DNA of 64,000 nucleotides from Agelas oroides (GCA_949130485.1 OX422197.1:7661991-7725990); one strand, 5' to 3'; counted from the first letter of the stretch, positions 1-14,020 are shown. The notes: generated by a model from the sequence alone, not told the origin. Numbers and translations are program-made.

Positions 1-266
1 TAGATCTTCTACCATTACTTTGGCCAATTCACTCTTTGTTCATAGTCAAATCATGCAGTGTTATAATATTAATACATAGTATATTATTTTATATTATAGT
101 ACAATGTCTCTGACGTAATGAAAAGTTTGTCCCACAGGCATGTAAAGCATGTTCCAAGGTAGTTCTGGTACACCAGATGCACATCATTCACACAAAGCAA
201 CTCAACAGTAAACAAAATAAGCAAGAATGCACAAACATGTTGACTTCAGTGTGAGAAATGAACACT

Positions 267-1099
<833 letters not shown>

Positions 1100-1403
1100 T
1101 TTTGCGTAAGCGCGCCTTGCGAGTATGTAGATATGAAAGAAGCTCGTTTATTTGCCTTCCGTTGCAGCCTTACACGTATTTATGGAGAATCCAGGCGACC
1201 AAGCACTATAGGTCAAGGAGCCGAGAAACTTGGTGCTTGCTCCCACGTGGTTCGGCGCCGCAAGCATCATTGCAAAAAAGGGTGGGGCTGCACACTGGTA
1301 GTTGCTATGGTGACAAAGGCTGCAGTCATCGTTGCGAACAAGTGTTGTCCGAAGACTGGAGCTGCAGCCTGCTAGCCTATACATCATTACCGCTGCAGGT
1401 TAG
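1100..1403. promoter_or_regulatory. Bidirectional promoter with an X-box-like site
   Basis: This 304-bp gap separates the start codons of the homeobox gene (-) and the CCDC180-like gene (+). At 1301-1314 it reads GTTGCTATGGTGAC, close to the RFX X-box consensus (GTNRCC, spacer, RGYAAC). It lies about 90 bp upstream of the start codon of a predicted ciliary gene, where X-boxes usually sit. A CACGTG E-box lies near 1244. The site is read directly; function is inferred. Confidence 0.5.
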
Positions 1404-4400
1404 ATGGCTACTACACAGCTCTTAAACACCGAGGCATCGCACTCGGCCTCAGATCGAAGGGTAAGGGTAGACACGTAGCCTTTGCGTTCTAATTAAAACG
1501 CACCAGTTTGATATAAACTCATGAGAAAATTGTAGGTTTGTGGCTAGCACTGCAATACACATGGATCATTGGCACATACATTAATGAAAGAACATTACCA
1601 TCTATATGGTTAGGGTGTGTATGGTTAGGATTGGGTGTATAAATACAGTATAGCACATAAATAGCAATGTTCTGTTGCTAACAGCAAGTAACAATGCATA
1701 GCAACGCTCTTGCACGACAATTTCTCACGTGACTATCCAACCAGCATACATACATTGTTAAGATGCATGTTATAAGGGCACAGTAACACTATTCTGTGCA
1801 GCTGTGTATGCAGGAGAAGGTGGTGCGGCATGCTGCAGAGAAGGGACTACTTCTGATGCGTGTGAAGGACCTTCCTACGTCGGGAGGTATCCTCAGTGAG
1901 AGACAGAAACAGTGGATGAACACAGCACCGTATGACAGCAAGACAGAGAACCCAGTCCTCTACAGGTCAGTGTCCACTGCCCGTTACTGTTACGATTGGA
2001 ACTGGTGTTCAATGTTCATGTACTACGTGTATTTAGGCCCTTGGATTGTCACTGTCAGTGTTGTGTACAATTTATGTGACATGTATGCAACTAGATACTC
2101 TTGGATAGTCTCGTACCCAGACCCCTTCTCCTCGCGTGAGCTGGGTGGGGTCTGGGCACGAGACTAACTCCTGGAGTACACCAAGTTGTCTTCATGGATG
2201 CAGGCATGTGGTGGATGCCTCAAAGCAGCCGAGTCACATTGCAGAAGCAGACGAAGCAAGACTGGAAGTGCAGAGCCTGGGAGATAGACAAGGTAGATTC
2301 CAGACCCTTTTCTATATGCGTCTCTAAAGCCTATCATTGTGTGCACAATGAACGTTTCAATGGTAGCTTACCGTACTAAACTATACCATAAAAGTTATGG
2401 CTATGTGTGTGTCACTGTCGTGTAGCTACCTCACTGCTGTCTGGCAGCGGTGTTACTGAGAGGATCCAACAGAGTAGGAAAGAGAGGTGAGGGTAGGGTG
2501 TGTGAGAAGTCCAACTGTCAAAGAGGAAGTGCCATTATGCACGAATCATTTCACTTGCAGACATCACAAAACAGTTGAAGACATGAAGCAAGAGTTGGCC
2601 ATGATCAGTGCAGTAAGTAAACCCTTCCGTCCTTTCCTCCTCTGGTTCATAGCGTGTTGTTTCTTCATCTTTCCCCTTCATTCGTAAATCACTTTGTTTC
2701 TGCTGTGGTTGACACAGGACCTTGAGCCCAAGATACAAACTGCCTCAGAGTCGATGAAGACACAGCTAGCAGAGAATGACAAAGGTGTGCCACTAAATAT
2801 CAGTTTTCATTCAGTGCATCATCTGACACGAGAGTGTACCTCATGCATGTATGTATTTGTGGGTCCGGGAACTAGACTGTAAAGTGCTTTTCTTCCCCAT
2901 CTCTCCAACAAGCTGCCCTTCTCCTTCGCCCCCTCTTCCCTCCCTTCTCTCCCCTCCCTTCCCTTTCCCTTCTCCTCCTCCCCCTCTCCCCTTTCCTCCT
3001 TTCCCTCTGTCCCCCCCCCCCCCAAATTCCTTACATGTACTTTACCACCCTACCATTTTCCTTCCTTGCAGTGGTAGAGACACTCTTTGAGCGTGTCGGC
3101 TCCCCACAGTTCTTGCAAGGCTTCACTTCACTGGAGCACCTCCACACACTGTGGGAAGAGGTAGCCAAACAGTCGGCCATTAGACAACAGTACATTCGAG
3201 ACCTTGACAACACTCTTGATGCCGTGGAAGTGGAACGATGCAAAATGGTATGGCTGCTGTAATATTTCATTTCATGTGGTACTACTGAATACAGTACTTA
3301 GGTGCTACACTATGTTTGAGACAGACCATTATTTATTATGGTTTACCTGGGATGACCCAGTTAACGAGGAAATCCCCAATAGCACTTGGGCTAATTTTAA
3401 GGGGTTCCCCGGGACCGACGGCTTAACGTCCCCTCCGAAGGACGCGAAGGAAAACCTTCTACTCAATTTTTGAGGTAGGGCTGAGTGCACCCAGAAGAGA
3501 AATAAATCTCTGCTGCTAGTGGGACTGGAACCCTGGACCTTTCGATCCGCAGTCCAGTGCTTTAACCAATAGGCCACCAGCAACATTATTGAAAGTGGAT
3601 TCTCAATCTGTCACCAATTTTGCCAACATTTCAGCTTTAGGTCACTTAACAACTTTCCATTTATGCAGAAGCCAACATGCCCCTATCTCCTAGCCTCGTA
3701 CCCAGGCCCCACCCAAAAAATTGGGAAAGGGGCCTGGTGTCACTTGCAAACTTTCTCGTATGTGCTGAGTCAGCATATCATGTAACAATTACGTGCCTTA
3801 CGTGATCACGTGGTAGCCAGCTAATGTTGACGATGGCATTACAGAGTAGATGAACAGATCTTGCTACGGAGCGACTACAGAGACAAATCCTGTGAGGCAA
3901 GAGTAGTAGCCTAACAAGCATAACTATGCTCCAAGTTTCTGAAATCCGAGGTTTATAAAAAGTGTGCTAGCCTCGTTCCCATTTTCAAATGGTCTTGGAA
4001 CGAGTCTGCTACTTTCACGTGTCAACAATTTAGTAATTGGTAATGGACGAACGTGATTCCTCTACTCCGAACAAAGACTGCTGACACAGAACATACGGGA
4101 ATTTTTGCAAGTAACACCAGGCCCTTTCCCGATTTTTGGGTGGGGCATGGGGACGAGGCTACCTATCTCCAACACACTTTCTTCCACCACATCCTCTCAT
4201 CCACACACAAGCTTAGTTTCTTTCTCTCTCTGTGCAGGTGACAGACGTGCTGCATCACTACTCACAGCTGCTGCTTGCAATTGCCTACCTCCTCCCACCA
4301 GACGTCCACAGGTTTGTGGAGGAGGAGACTCAAAGGGTGAACCTTGCCATTCTCGCTAACAGGAGGAGCTACACACAGCTCTGTAGCCACCTCATGACTG

Positions 4401-7258
4401 GTGAGGTGGGAAAGAGGGAGGGTGGGTGGGAAGGAGAGTGGTGGGAGGCAAGGAAGGAGAGAGAAATGAAGGGAGGGACAGATGAACAGATGGTAGGAGT
4501 GTAGCTACCTCACACTCTCTCCACTTCAGCTGACCTCATGAGGGAGAGGGAGCACAGACAGAAGTGGGAGGCAGCAGTGGTAGAATGGAGAGATCTAACA
4601 TGCAACCTCACCCTGGAGAAATTTAGGTGAGTGCACCGTCACCAACACAACCTTGTCTTATGCAACAACACCTCTTTCCCCCCCACCCCACTCCCACCCT
4701 CCCACTCCCACCCCACTCCCACCCTTCACTCTTCCTTTCCACCACCTTAATTTCCCAATTCCCTTTCTCCCCCCTCCTCCTCTTCCCTTCCTCTCACCCA
4801 CTCACCTGCTCTTCCTTTCCTCCCACCATATCTCCCCTTACTCCATCTTTCCCCCCTCTCCTTTTTTACCCCCTCCTAGCGCCTACATGACAAGTGATGC
4901 AGTTCTCTCTCCTCCTGATCTGGAGAAGCTCCGCACCTTCCTGGTGGCAGAGCAGGCCAGCCTCACAAAGAGAAGGGAAGAGCTGCTGCAGAAGCTTGGT
5001 AACCTGAGGCCACCCGGAGCCAGCAAGGTGGCCATGTATGAATGGAATGAAACTGCTGAGAAGCTGCATCAGCAGTTAGGTATGCTGGTAGTCTCCACTG
5101 GGGTTTTTACCAATACCATACCAGCTGCACTGTACTTGTCTACCACACTCCCTCTACCCAGACCATGTGCATGGTAGCTACCTGCTGCAGTTGCAGGACT
5201 GTCATGAGGCAGTGAGCAGGGCGTGTGAGGAGGAGGTGGAGAGGTGTAGGGTAAGTGGGTGGAAGGATGATGAGTGGGGGGAGGGTAGTCAAGAATGGTG
5301 AGGATAGGAGGAGACTTGTCATACAGTGGATTTTAGTTACAGCTATGTAAACTTAAATATTTACCTCTTTACTCACAATACATTGTTGTTGATTTCTAGG
5401 AGCACTTGGTGTCTACTGGTGCATTCAACTCATCCAATGTGTATGAGGTGAGTGACAGCAGAATATACACTTGCTACTGCTAACCTCCACCATGATGTCG
5501 GTACACACATGTGCGCGTGTATTTCTTCTCAGGTGATGAACGAACATTTTCTGCCGCTAGTAGAGCAGCATGTCTCCAGGAGCAGACAGGAGCTACAGAA
5601 CACAGAGGTACACGGCAACAGTTAGTCTAGCAAGCTAGACCCTCTGCAAACATCTGTAGGGTGTTGTCCACCTCCATGGCACTCAATTTGACACAAAGAG
5701 GGTCTAGCTTGTTTAACTAAGCAACATTGTAAGGACTGATCATTTGAGTATGGACTGTTCTGATGTATGTACTTTATTAACTCAATGTCTGTACCGTCAA
5801 TCGTATTCCAGAAATCGCTGGAGGCACTGATGGCCTCTCAGCGTGCCCAGTTCCATGCACTCTTCCAGTATGCCCAGGGCCCCGCCCACCTCTGGGACAG
5901 CCACACCTCCGCCCTCGCTGAAAAGGAGAAAACCTTCCAGGTAATGACGAGGACTCTCCAGTGAGATGGACTCATTTCTGTTGTGTGTTGACTGTGCTTG
6001 TAGTGGAAGGACTAGGGGAGTAGCTGGTGACAATCAACTGTAGACCCTTTAGCCTTTCCCTAGATTCTCCAACTGAAGTTGGCAAGGTTCCTTACATTAG
6101 TTGACTTATCTTCTTCAGTCAGCCGATCTGAATACATGTCAATTTGCATTTTATAGAGAGATTTTTCTTGACTCTAATCTTTTGTGGCTAACTGTCAACT
6201 GTCATGCATGTACCTGTGTAGGAAGGACTTGAGAAGTGTCGCTCGGTGCATGACATTGAGAACCAGAACATGGAGGCCAATTTGGATGTGGTACTGGACC
6301 GGCTGAGGCAGGGGGCATCAGAGGAGGTGAGCTTGGAGAGGGAAGGTGATGGGTGAGAGGGTGAGAGATGGGAGGTGGTGTAGAGGGAGGTGTGAGTCAG
6401 AACTTGCTGGTTATGTTACACAGGCTTTGAAGCAGTATCTGAAAGAAGCCCTCAGAATGCTGGATACCATCAAAGAAGGGTGAATTATACTGACTCTAAC
6501 ATTTGTTTCAACAATTCACTAGCTCCCCTCCTCACCCAGGTATTCCTCCTTCCACTCGCACATGGTGTCCGAGGTGCAGAAGTTTCCCTCCCTCATGATG
6601 CAGGAGCTGGATACATACGACTCCGCTCTCTGCAAATGCTTCAGTGTCAATCGACAACCATCCAAGGTTCTGGATTTTCAATTCAGTTATGTGTGTTATT
6701 ATAATGTCAGTATTGCTACTATTGATGATTCTTTATCTGCAGAAGAAAATGAGAGAGAACCTGTCAAGACCACCATCAGGTACGTCTAGACTGTTAGTCT
6801 CCGCAAACATGGGTACTTCACATTCATGGAATCCCTGACAGGGTGATAGCTCGGTGTATGTTTAAACTGACGGTCCCTGGATGTCCGTGGATTGTCAGAG
6901 TTACACTGACATTCGTAGAATCTCTAAAGGTTTATAGGCTGGGGGTTATGGTGACAATCCCAGGATGTCTGTGAATTGTCAGCATTACTAGGTATCTCAC
7001 TGACTGTCTCTGACTTGTGATGCCAGCAGTAGACATGAGTGGAGGGAGGCCTTTGAAAGACCATTTTTTACTCATTATCATGTTCTGTTCTCCAGAGCTC
7101 CCTCCCTCCCGGAGCCGGGCTGATACCAGTAGAACAGGACACCGGCAGAAGCTTAAGCCAGGCAGAACTAAAACTACATCCTCAAGAGCAAGCTCAGTAA
7201 GTGTGTGAGTAGAGTATAGCGTATAATTTGTTGCTATTAAAATGCTGGGTACATGGGT

Positions 7259-7307
<49 letters not shown>

Positions 7308-10300
7308 CACACACACACACACACATGCACACGTGCACTCGCATGCACACACACACACACACAGGTGATGTCAGAGCTTGGTCGTCTCTCCACCATTGTG
7401 GAGGAGGTGATTGCCACTAGCCAGGGGACTTCATTCTACGTCCAAACATCATCAGGAGAGGGGGCGGGGCCTGGGACCTTCCTGACACAGGACGAAGGTA
7501 TGTCTGGGTTGGGTTCTGGCTTCCTAGTTGATCTCATTCCCAGACCTTCTACATCTTCAGACTCTGAAATGCTTCAAGTAAGTAATTCAAAGTCTGGCTG
7601 CTGATGAAGGCCTAACAAAGTTCACCATAGAGAAGTTTGTGTAGTGTAAACTGAAAACTTGTATATGTACACAATTTACATGTTTATACAAAACAATGTT
7701 TTTCTTGCAGAGAGTGAGGAGGCAGCTGTGATGTATGCAACTGCGAACATAACCATTTCTGAGCAGAGCTTCACTAGAGCAAGAAACAAGTGAGTGTGTG
7801 GATTGCTCCCCTTTGCATACCTTTTACGTACAGATTACATGATGCATGCATATGTTACTCCTCCCACACTCCCTTCCTCCCTGTTAGCCTGAGGGCCAGC
7901 TTCCTGGACCACTTGGAGCAGTGGAGATCAGAGATGATACAGACCGCTGAGGAGATGGTGGAAGGGAAGGTGAGGTGAATTTATCATGCAGAGTGTTGAT
8001 GGTCTCATACACTCAGGCTTTCTAATCCCAGTGTGTTTACCTACCATGTTAATACTGCAAGCAACAACATGCTGGGGTTAGAAGACCTGGGTACGAGGCT
8101 AAGTAGATGGGACCTTAAGAGTACAATTTGTAACCTTTGATTGGAAGTTGGCCTGAATGTCAACCAATTGTCTAGCTATATGAGATGTGTCAGAATGGAC
8201 TGACTAGCAGGCCAATCCGTAGTTGACAGCAGTTCCTAACCATAATACGGGTGCTAGTCACTGGCTGCTGTGCCTGGTTTTCATAGGAGGAGGAAGCCCA
8301 CACTGAATTGGACCTGAGGCTCCACCTACATGAGCCACGCCCCTCCAGAGTGGAGCAGGACATTCACAACATCAGAGCAGGTGGGTCCCATTCCACCACC
8401 AATCCATCATCCACATTCAGCGTGTCCTCAATCAGAAAGTGGAATCTATCCAACTGGAAGCACTTGATCTAGTTATAACTTGTGCACGCAAGAGAACATA
8501 ACTCTAAGAATTGATTCCTCCTCTTGAAGATTGTGAGATGGTTCCATTCATCAGTGGAACTATTGTAGCTGGCATGATAGTGATCCCAGTTGATAGTGTA
8601 TCATCAATCTCATTCAGCGGAACTGCTGGCTCACCGTGAGCGTGTGACACGACATACTCAGGGTGTGGTGACCTCACTGAATGAGCAGAAGTCACTCGTG
8701 CAAACACTGGCAGAGAAACTACAGACACAGGTGTGTGTTTAGGGGGAGGGGGGTGGGTATGCATACGTGTGTGTGTGTCACTCTACAGTGTTCAACACAA
8801 TGTAGGCTGAGAGGTTTTCTGAAGAGATGAGTTCACTGGTGTCCTCCCTGGGTGCAGCCAGCAAAACTAGCAGGTTAGTGGCCACAACTTGTGCCAGATG
8901 AGTGGCTGCGCTCTGGAGTCATGTACCATTTGTGGTTGACTTGCAGGCTGCTCAAAGTACAGACACAAGCAAAACAGTTGTTGGAGAATGTAAGTGTGCA
9001 CAGTACACAACGGTACATGTCACTTCCCTTATATCCCCCCTCCCTCCTCTTCTCCACACAGTACTTGCAATCCATCAAGACTGTTGGTGGCAGCCACCTC
9101 AACTCGACTGAGGAGGTCATCACCTCACTGGCCACCTCCAACAACAACTTCAGAGCATCTCTAAAGTCAGTGAGAGACCATTATGTTAGGTTACATCATG
9201 TGACCTTTCGTCAATCTGATATTATGAACCAGGCTGCATTAGTCCTTGGTCTCATTTTAAGACTCTGTGAGATATTTTCATGAGCCTAAGCAAACTGGTA
9301 CGTGGTACATGTGATATTGTACAGGTTGTTTTCTGAGGGAGGCAACTACTGTCCTGAGGAGGTGGAGGTCTACAGCAAAAAGATGGTCGGTTGAAAGTTG
9401 TCAGTGTATCATCCCTCTGTGTTAGCAGAAGTCTAATTCCCAGCCTGGGAGCTACCATTTCCCATTATTGAACTTACAGCCAATGCTCAATTCCACAAAA
9501 TTTCTTAAATCTTCATAAATTCCTCAATCTTTCTTTCTATGCAGGACAAGCTGACTGCTAAGGTAGCCACTGCACAGTCTTTCATCTCTGGTGAGGTGGA
9601 GGAGGTGAAGAAGGCCCAGAGTAGCTCTGCAGAGGCAGTCATGAGCAGTTTCGAGGCTCAGTAAGTTGCAGAGTGCAGTACGTTCATCCATCTGTAAAGC
9701 TTTACTCTACCTTCTCTCTCCCTTCCTGAGGTTCAAGCTCCACTTCGCCGACCTCTCCTTCCTGGAGAAGGTAGCCCGAACCTTCACTAGTGCCCAGGTC
9801 CTCATCAAGAGTGAGGTGGCAGCCAGCAACACACAGGCCCGGGGGCTGTTTGACTCACTGGAGGAGCTACGGAGAAAGGTGGATGCGTGTGCCAACCCCA
9901 GCCTTGACAAAGAGGTCTGTGAGAAATTATTAATTAGCATCTATATGCACCCTTCAGGCAGTCCATTCTTTGGGCACACAGGTGGTAGAGGCAGCATCCA
10001 TCTTGGACGGTCTTCCTCCCATTTTTGAGGCACTCTCATCTCGGATGGAATACCTGTACTGCAAAGCTAGTGTCTGCCATGGGGCCAGACACACTGAGAC
10101 CCTCACTCCTATGCCCCCCACTAGGGGACAAGGGCCCATTTCTGCTGTTAACATCACCAAGAGTATTGCTGAGTAAGTGAATCAATTTCCTTGCAATGCA
10201 ATCTTGGATCAAGAGTGGTTCTCTTGGTTCTGTGCAGACATTCCAGTGTGAGGAAGAAGTCTGGAGCAGAAGCTGAGATAGGAGGAGGGAGGCAGTCCAG

Positions 10301-13300
10301 AGCAGGTACCGTGCAGTGTGTTGTTGGACGTACAGTAGGCTTGCTTTCGTAATTTGGCCATTCAGGGATTGGGGTGGTCTGGGCTAGCTGTACAGTATTT
10401 CACAGGTATGTACCTCTATGTATTGTCCTTTCTAGTTGCACAAGCTACGGGAGTGATGAGCTCTCTGGCACATGCTGACACCAGGGTATGTGTCATGGAC
10501 CATCCCTACACACCATACACACTATCCATTTGACATATTGGATTATGGATTATGACACCCACGCACCATAGCCTCGTACCCAGGCTACAAGGCTACACAC
10601 ACCACATATCAACCTCGTTCCCAGGCTCTTGTGTGCCCATATACAAGAGCCTGGGAATGAGGCTAACATGTACACAAACATGCACACACATAACCTTTAC
10701 TGTGTCACATTACAATCCCTGATTTTGCAGGGTTCTACTGCAGCAGTTGGCTCAGTTGCTGAAGACCATCAGAGGAAGCCAGGAAAACAGAGGTATGTCC
10801 GAACATTGGAACTTACATAGGCAGCATGGCTGTTTCAGTGTGCCTTGTCTTCCATGCAGTCGTAAGAAACAGCTGGCCATTGAGAGGAAAAACATTAGTT
10901 TTGGTACAAGTGGAGGCAAAGATGGAACCAGGTAACTTAACTTCATTATGGATACAGTCAGTGGAGCTGTGGTAGTCAAGTTCTCATTGTTTGTTGGAGC
11001 ATGCTCTCATACACTCTTCCTTTCACCATCTCTTCCCTCCAGCTCTTTCCTGCCCAAGGTTCGTGCCATATTGAAAGAAACTCACCTGGAGCTCTACAAC
11101 ATGACAGAGGTAAAGCTCACTCTCACTCCTGACTGTCCAGGTTTAGTTGCCTGCATTGTATGACAGAGACCTTGAACTGTGATGAGTAGCACACCACATA
11201 GCTAGCCTCTCCTCTCTCCACATACCCAGTCTTTCTACAAGCAAAAGGGTCCGCAGATACCAACAAGGCCAGATGAGATCCCTGAAACCTTTGAGGGATG
11301 TGTGGACTCCTTCATTGAACGCTGCCATGCCTACCGCATACAAGCTGAGGAGTACAGGAATGACTGCATTGAAGGTGTGTGGATACCTATGTATGTGAGT
11401 GGACTGCTGCATTAGTTCTATCGATCATGTAGGTGTTATTTCACACACACAGAGTTCCACTCCCAGCTAGAGACCTTGATGTCATTGCTAGTGATGGTCC
11501 CTCCACTGGTATTCACTGGAGTGAGGCTGCAACACAGGGATCAAGCCAGCAGGGCCAGAGAGGAACGAAGGAAACAACACCAAGAGGAGATGGAGAGGAG
11601 TAGCGGAGAGAAGGTGAGGGAGCTGCTTCTCAGACTAAACTGCAGTAACAATCACCCTTTCCCTGCCTCCAGTTGTCCCATGAGAGTTCCCTTCGTCCCT
11701 CCCTGGGCCACCCTAGTCAGAGGGAGCAACTGGAGGAGCTGTGTTCAGAGGAGGAGAGAAGACACCAGACCACCATCCAGAGGATCGAGACACACGCCCA
11801 AGACATGAAGGTTCATAATTGAGTACATGGTTGAACTTGAGTATGTCTTGTATAAATTCTGGGGGTCACTTTAGTAAACTATTGGGGTGTGAACTGGAAA
11901 TGGACGTTCTCTGTTTATAGGAGAGTGAGTGTGCTCATGTGAAGGCCTTTGTTCAGGAGCTACTGGAGACCACCCTGTCCCTTCTCTCCCTCTTTGACTC
12001 TGCCACCTGCATGAGCGAAATCATCCCAGGAAGTATGTCACAACAAACCCTATGGGCCACATACACCTATGATATACTGGTTGTGTGTGTCATGGTTCTT
12101 TCTGTGTGGTCCTCTGCTGCAGGTGGTAAGCAGAAGGTGAAGCCATCAGCAGAGCAGCTCCTGAGAGTGTACGTCAGACCAGAGCAGACTGACAAAGGTA
12201 AGATGCGGAGGGTAGCAGTGGCTGTGTTTATGGTGTCACATATCAGTAACTACGTAACTACAGCATATTATGCTAAGTTTTAATACTAACAAAAGAAACT
12301 ACTTTCTGTCATGTGACAACTGAAAATCATGCCTTAATGTTGAGCGACCAGAAGTACCATTATTATTTTGAATCTGTAGAAGCGGAATGGTCTAGTTCCC
12401 AGTCCATACAAGTGACAAACCTGGACAGGGGCCTGCGTGGGAATGAGGCCAGAGGCAGCATCTAGCTGAATGTGCTTAGCCTTGTCCTCAGGCTCTCCCC
12501 TCCCCCTTTTCAAGGAGAGAGCCTGGGAACGCGGCCAGAATGTCCTGAAGGAAACTTCTCCAGGTGGTACTTCCCCCCATCTTAGCAGATATCACACTGC
12601 ACTCATTCTGTTCCCTGAAACACCAACGTGATATGATAACAATCTTCCCTCAGCTGAAGCTCCCTCACGAACCACCACTGCTCCTGGTAAGAGGACATGG
12701 CCAGGGTTGCTAGAAGCTGAGCTAAAGCTGATCTGGGAGAGTGCTAACCTCCTCCATGCTGTCAGGGAGGAACAGACTGACACAAGCAAGACTAAGAGGG
12801 CAGCTTCCTCCAGGAAGAAACTAGCATCCCAGGGAGGGAGGAGGGAGGAGTGTGGTTTGACACCATCCCACCCTCCTCCCACAGAGGTTGCATGCAGTAG
12901 GAAGCAGAGTGCTGCACATGAGGCAGTCATCAAGAGCAGGGATGAGGCCTTCCAGGTAGGATGTCAGTTCAGTGTACTTTACCAGAAATACAGTCTTGTT
13001 CCCAAGTACCTTCCTATAGGTTTTCAGTTGCATGATGTACGCAAATATAATACTGTCCTTCCAGACAACTTTTCGGTTGCATACCATCGTACTGCTGGGA
13101 GATGAGGCTAGCGGCATAGCACAGGAGCTCAATGGCAACATAGCACCCTTGTTCCCAGCCTCCTCCCCAGCTTTAGTCACATACGGAGGTATGCAACAAG
13201 ACAGTATACAACAAGAGCTGTGAAGGTTGGGAATGATGCTGTTGTGTTGGTGGATTCTGGTATGCAACAAGACAGTAAGTGACAAGAGCTGGGAAGAACC

Positions 13301-13718
13301 CTGGGAACGATGCTGTTGTGGCAGTGTACTACCTGTACCATGTTACAATACCTCTCTCATGGATCAATACATGGAGGTATTTCTCTCTCCCAACCCAATG
13401 AAAGTGGTTATACTCAATCAACCATGCCTGATTCCCATACATGACCAAAGCCTCTTTCCTAGACCTTCCTGTGTGTATCATCTCAGAGCCAGGGGCATGC
13501 CTTAACATATGGCCTGTGTTACACACCCTTAATATACTCCCACCTCCACCACAACCAGCAGCTCTCATGCTATGTTACTCACACAGGAGTATGTGTCCTC
13601 ATATCATACTGAACTGGCAATGATCAGCCAGAGGTGGGAGGAAGAGAGGAGGGGAGAAGAACGGTGGTATGACAACTGGAGAACAGCAGTGCTGAAGGTC
13701 AAGGAACTCTATGCATGA
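1404..13718 (+). CDS. CCDC180-like large coiled-coil protein (about 45 exons)
   Basis: Exon 1 (1404-1460) encodes MATTQLLNTEASHSASDRR and ends at GTAAGG. The last exon is 13587-13718, ending KVKELYA and TGA. Between them are many exons of 40-200 bp with GT/AG borders, for example about 3072-3247, 4239-4401, 4529-4626, 4880-5082, 5812-5940, 7365-7497, 7888-7971, 8287-8381, 8618-8731, 9732-9914 and 9982-10172. The protein is hydrophilic, rich in Glu, Gln and Lys, and coiled-coil throughout. Segments such as VNLAILANRRSYTQL (4339-4383) and LRLHLHEPRPSRVEQDIHNI (near 8312-8371) match my memory of the two DUF4455/DUF4456 regions of CCDC180. That family has about 1,600 residues and is linked to cilia, and the total here is similar. 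The X-box-like promoter site supports a ciliary role. Phases of exons near 2440-2612 remain ambiguous. Family assignment is from memory; the gene itself is secure. Confidence 0.7.
2106..2166. mobile_element. 61-bp foldback mini-transposon with 9-bp duplication
   Basis: It starts TAGTCTCGTACCCAGACCCC and ends with the inverted form (GGGTCTGGGCACGAGACTA). Flanks are ACTCTTGGA (2097-2105) and ACTCCTGGA (2167-2175), a 9-bp target duplication with one mismatch. It lies in an intron of the CCDC180-like gene, just before an exon. Confidence 0.8.
2901..3030 (+). repeat. Polypyrimidine tract with poly-C run
   Basis: C/T-only low-complexity stretch with a run of C at about 3008-3023. It precedes the CCDC180-like exon that starts near 3072 and probably contributes to its 3' splice-site tract. 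Confidence 0.7.
3335..3584 (-). mobile_element. tRNA-derived SINE
   Basis: On the minus strand the head (from 3584) reads like a tRNA. It has an A box TGGCCTATTGGTTAAAGCA and a B box GGTTCCAGTCC at tRNA spacing. A body follows containing GGACGTTAAGCCGTCGGTCC, which resembles the conserved central domain shared by many metazoan SINEs, and the tail is AT-rich. ATTATT occurs on both flanks and may be part of a target duplication. The element sits in an intron of the CCDC180-like gene. It is not a functional tRNA gene because a long non-tRNA body is attached. Confidence 0.78.
3691..4161. mobile_element. 471-bp foldback MITE with perfect 9-bp duplication
   Basis: It begins TAGCCTCGTACCCAGGCCCC and ends with the inverted complement; about 60 bp of both arms can be aligned by eye. 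CCTATCTCC flanks it exactly at 3682-3690 and 4162-4170. A smaller foldback of the same family starts inside it near 3970. It has no coding capacity and lies in an intron of the CCDC180-like gene. Confidence 0.9.
5623..5719. repeat. Small foldback repeat
   Basis: The arms carry AGCAAGCTAGACCCTCT and its inverted copy near 5700-5715. It lies in an intron of the CCDC180-like gene and is probably a different mini-transposon family from the TAGCCTCG elements. Confidence 0.55.
7261..7363 (+). repeat. (CA)n microsatellite ending at a 3' splice site
   Basis: An interrupted CA repeat runs straight into ACAG at 7361-7364, the acceptor of the exon starting GTGATGTCAGAGCTTGG at 7365. The repeat occupies the normal polypyrimidine-tract position. 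Confidence 0.85.
10569..10595. mobile_element. 27-bp minimal foldback copy of the TAGCCTCG family
   Basis: Only TAGCCTCGTACCCAGG plus a short inverted end (CAAGGCTA) remain. It is flanked by CACGCACCA (10560-10568) and CACACACCA (10596-10604), a 9-bp near-duplication. A second copy of about 55 bp lies immediately after it at 10611-10665 (AACCTCGTTCCCAGGCTC and inverted end GAGCCTGGGAATGAGGCTA). Confidence 0.65.
12477..12537. mobile_element. 61-bp foldback mini-transposon
   Basis: It has TAGCCTTGTCCTCAGGCTC at the start and the inverted end GAGCCTGGGAACGCGGCCA. Flanks GAATGTGCT (12468-12476) and GAATGTCCT (12538-12546) form a 9-bp duplication with one mismatch. It lies in an intron of the CCDC180-like gene. 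Confidence 0.75.
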
Positions 13719-14020
13719 GGAACCTGATCATCATAATTATATAGGTACACTTCTGATATATACCTGCACAATACATGCATGCTTGTACAAATGTTTTCTC
13801 GTGTCTTGTAACTCTTTCTGTCACGTGTACACAGTATAAATATTTGAGTGGTGATCACTCTTGCATTCGTCATAAAGAGAGCGCTTGCCTGACAGCTGTA
13901 TGGCACCAAATAATTATTAAAGAGACACAAATGTTATAATATGAGGTAAAAGTTGTTTCAAAAATGATACAAAAACAGCACACAAAATGAATCAACTATT
14001 TGATGAGAAGGTGATGATCA

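Noticed and set aside
2887-3030. Pro/Ser-rich frames in the C/T stretch
   Set aside because: Low-complexity intron sequence before a well-supported exon.
3516-3584. Functional tRNA gene on the minus strand
   Set aside because: A and B boxes are present, but a long SINE body is fused and clean acceptor-stem pairing was not found.
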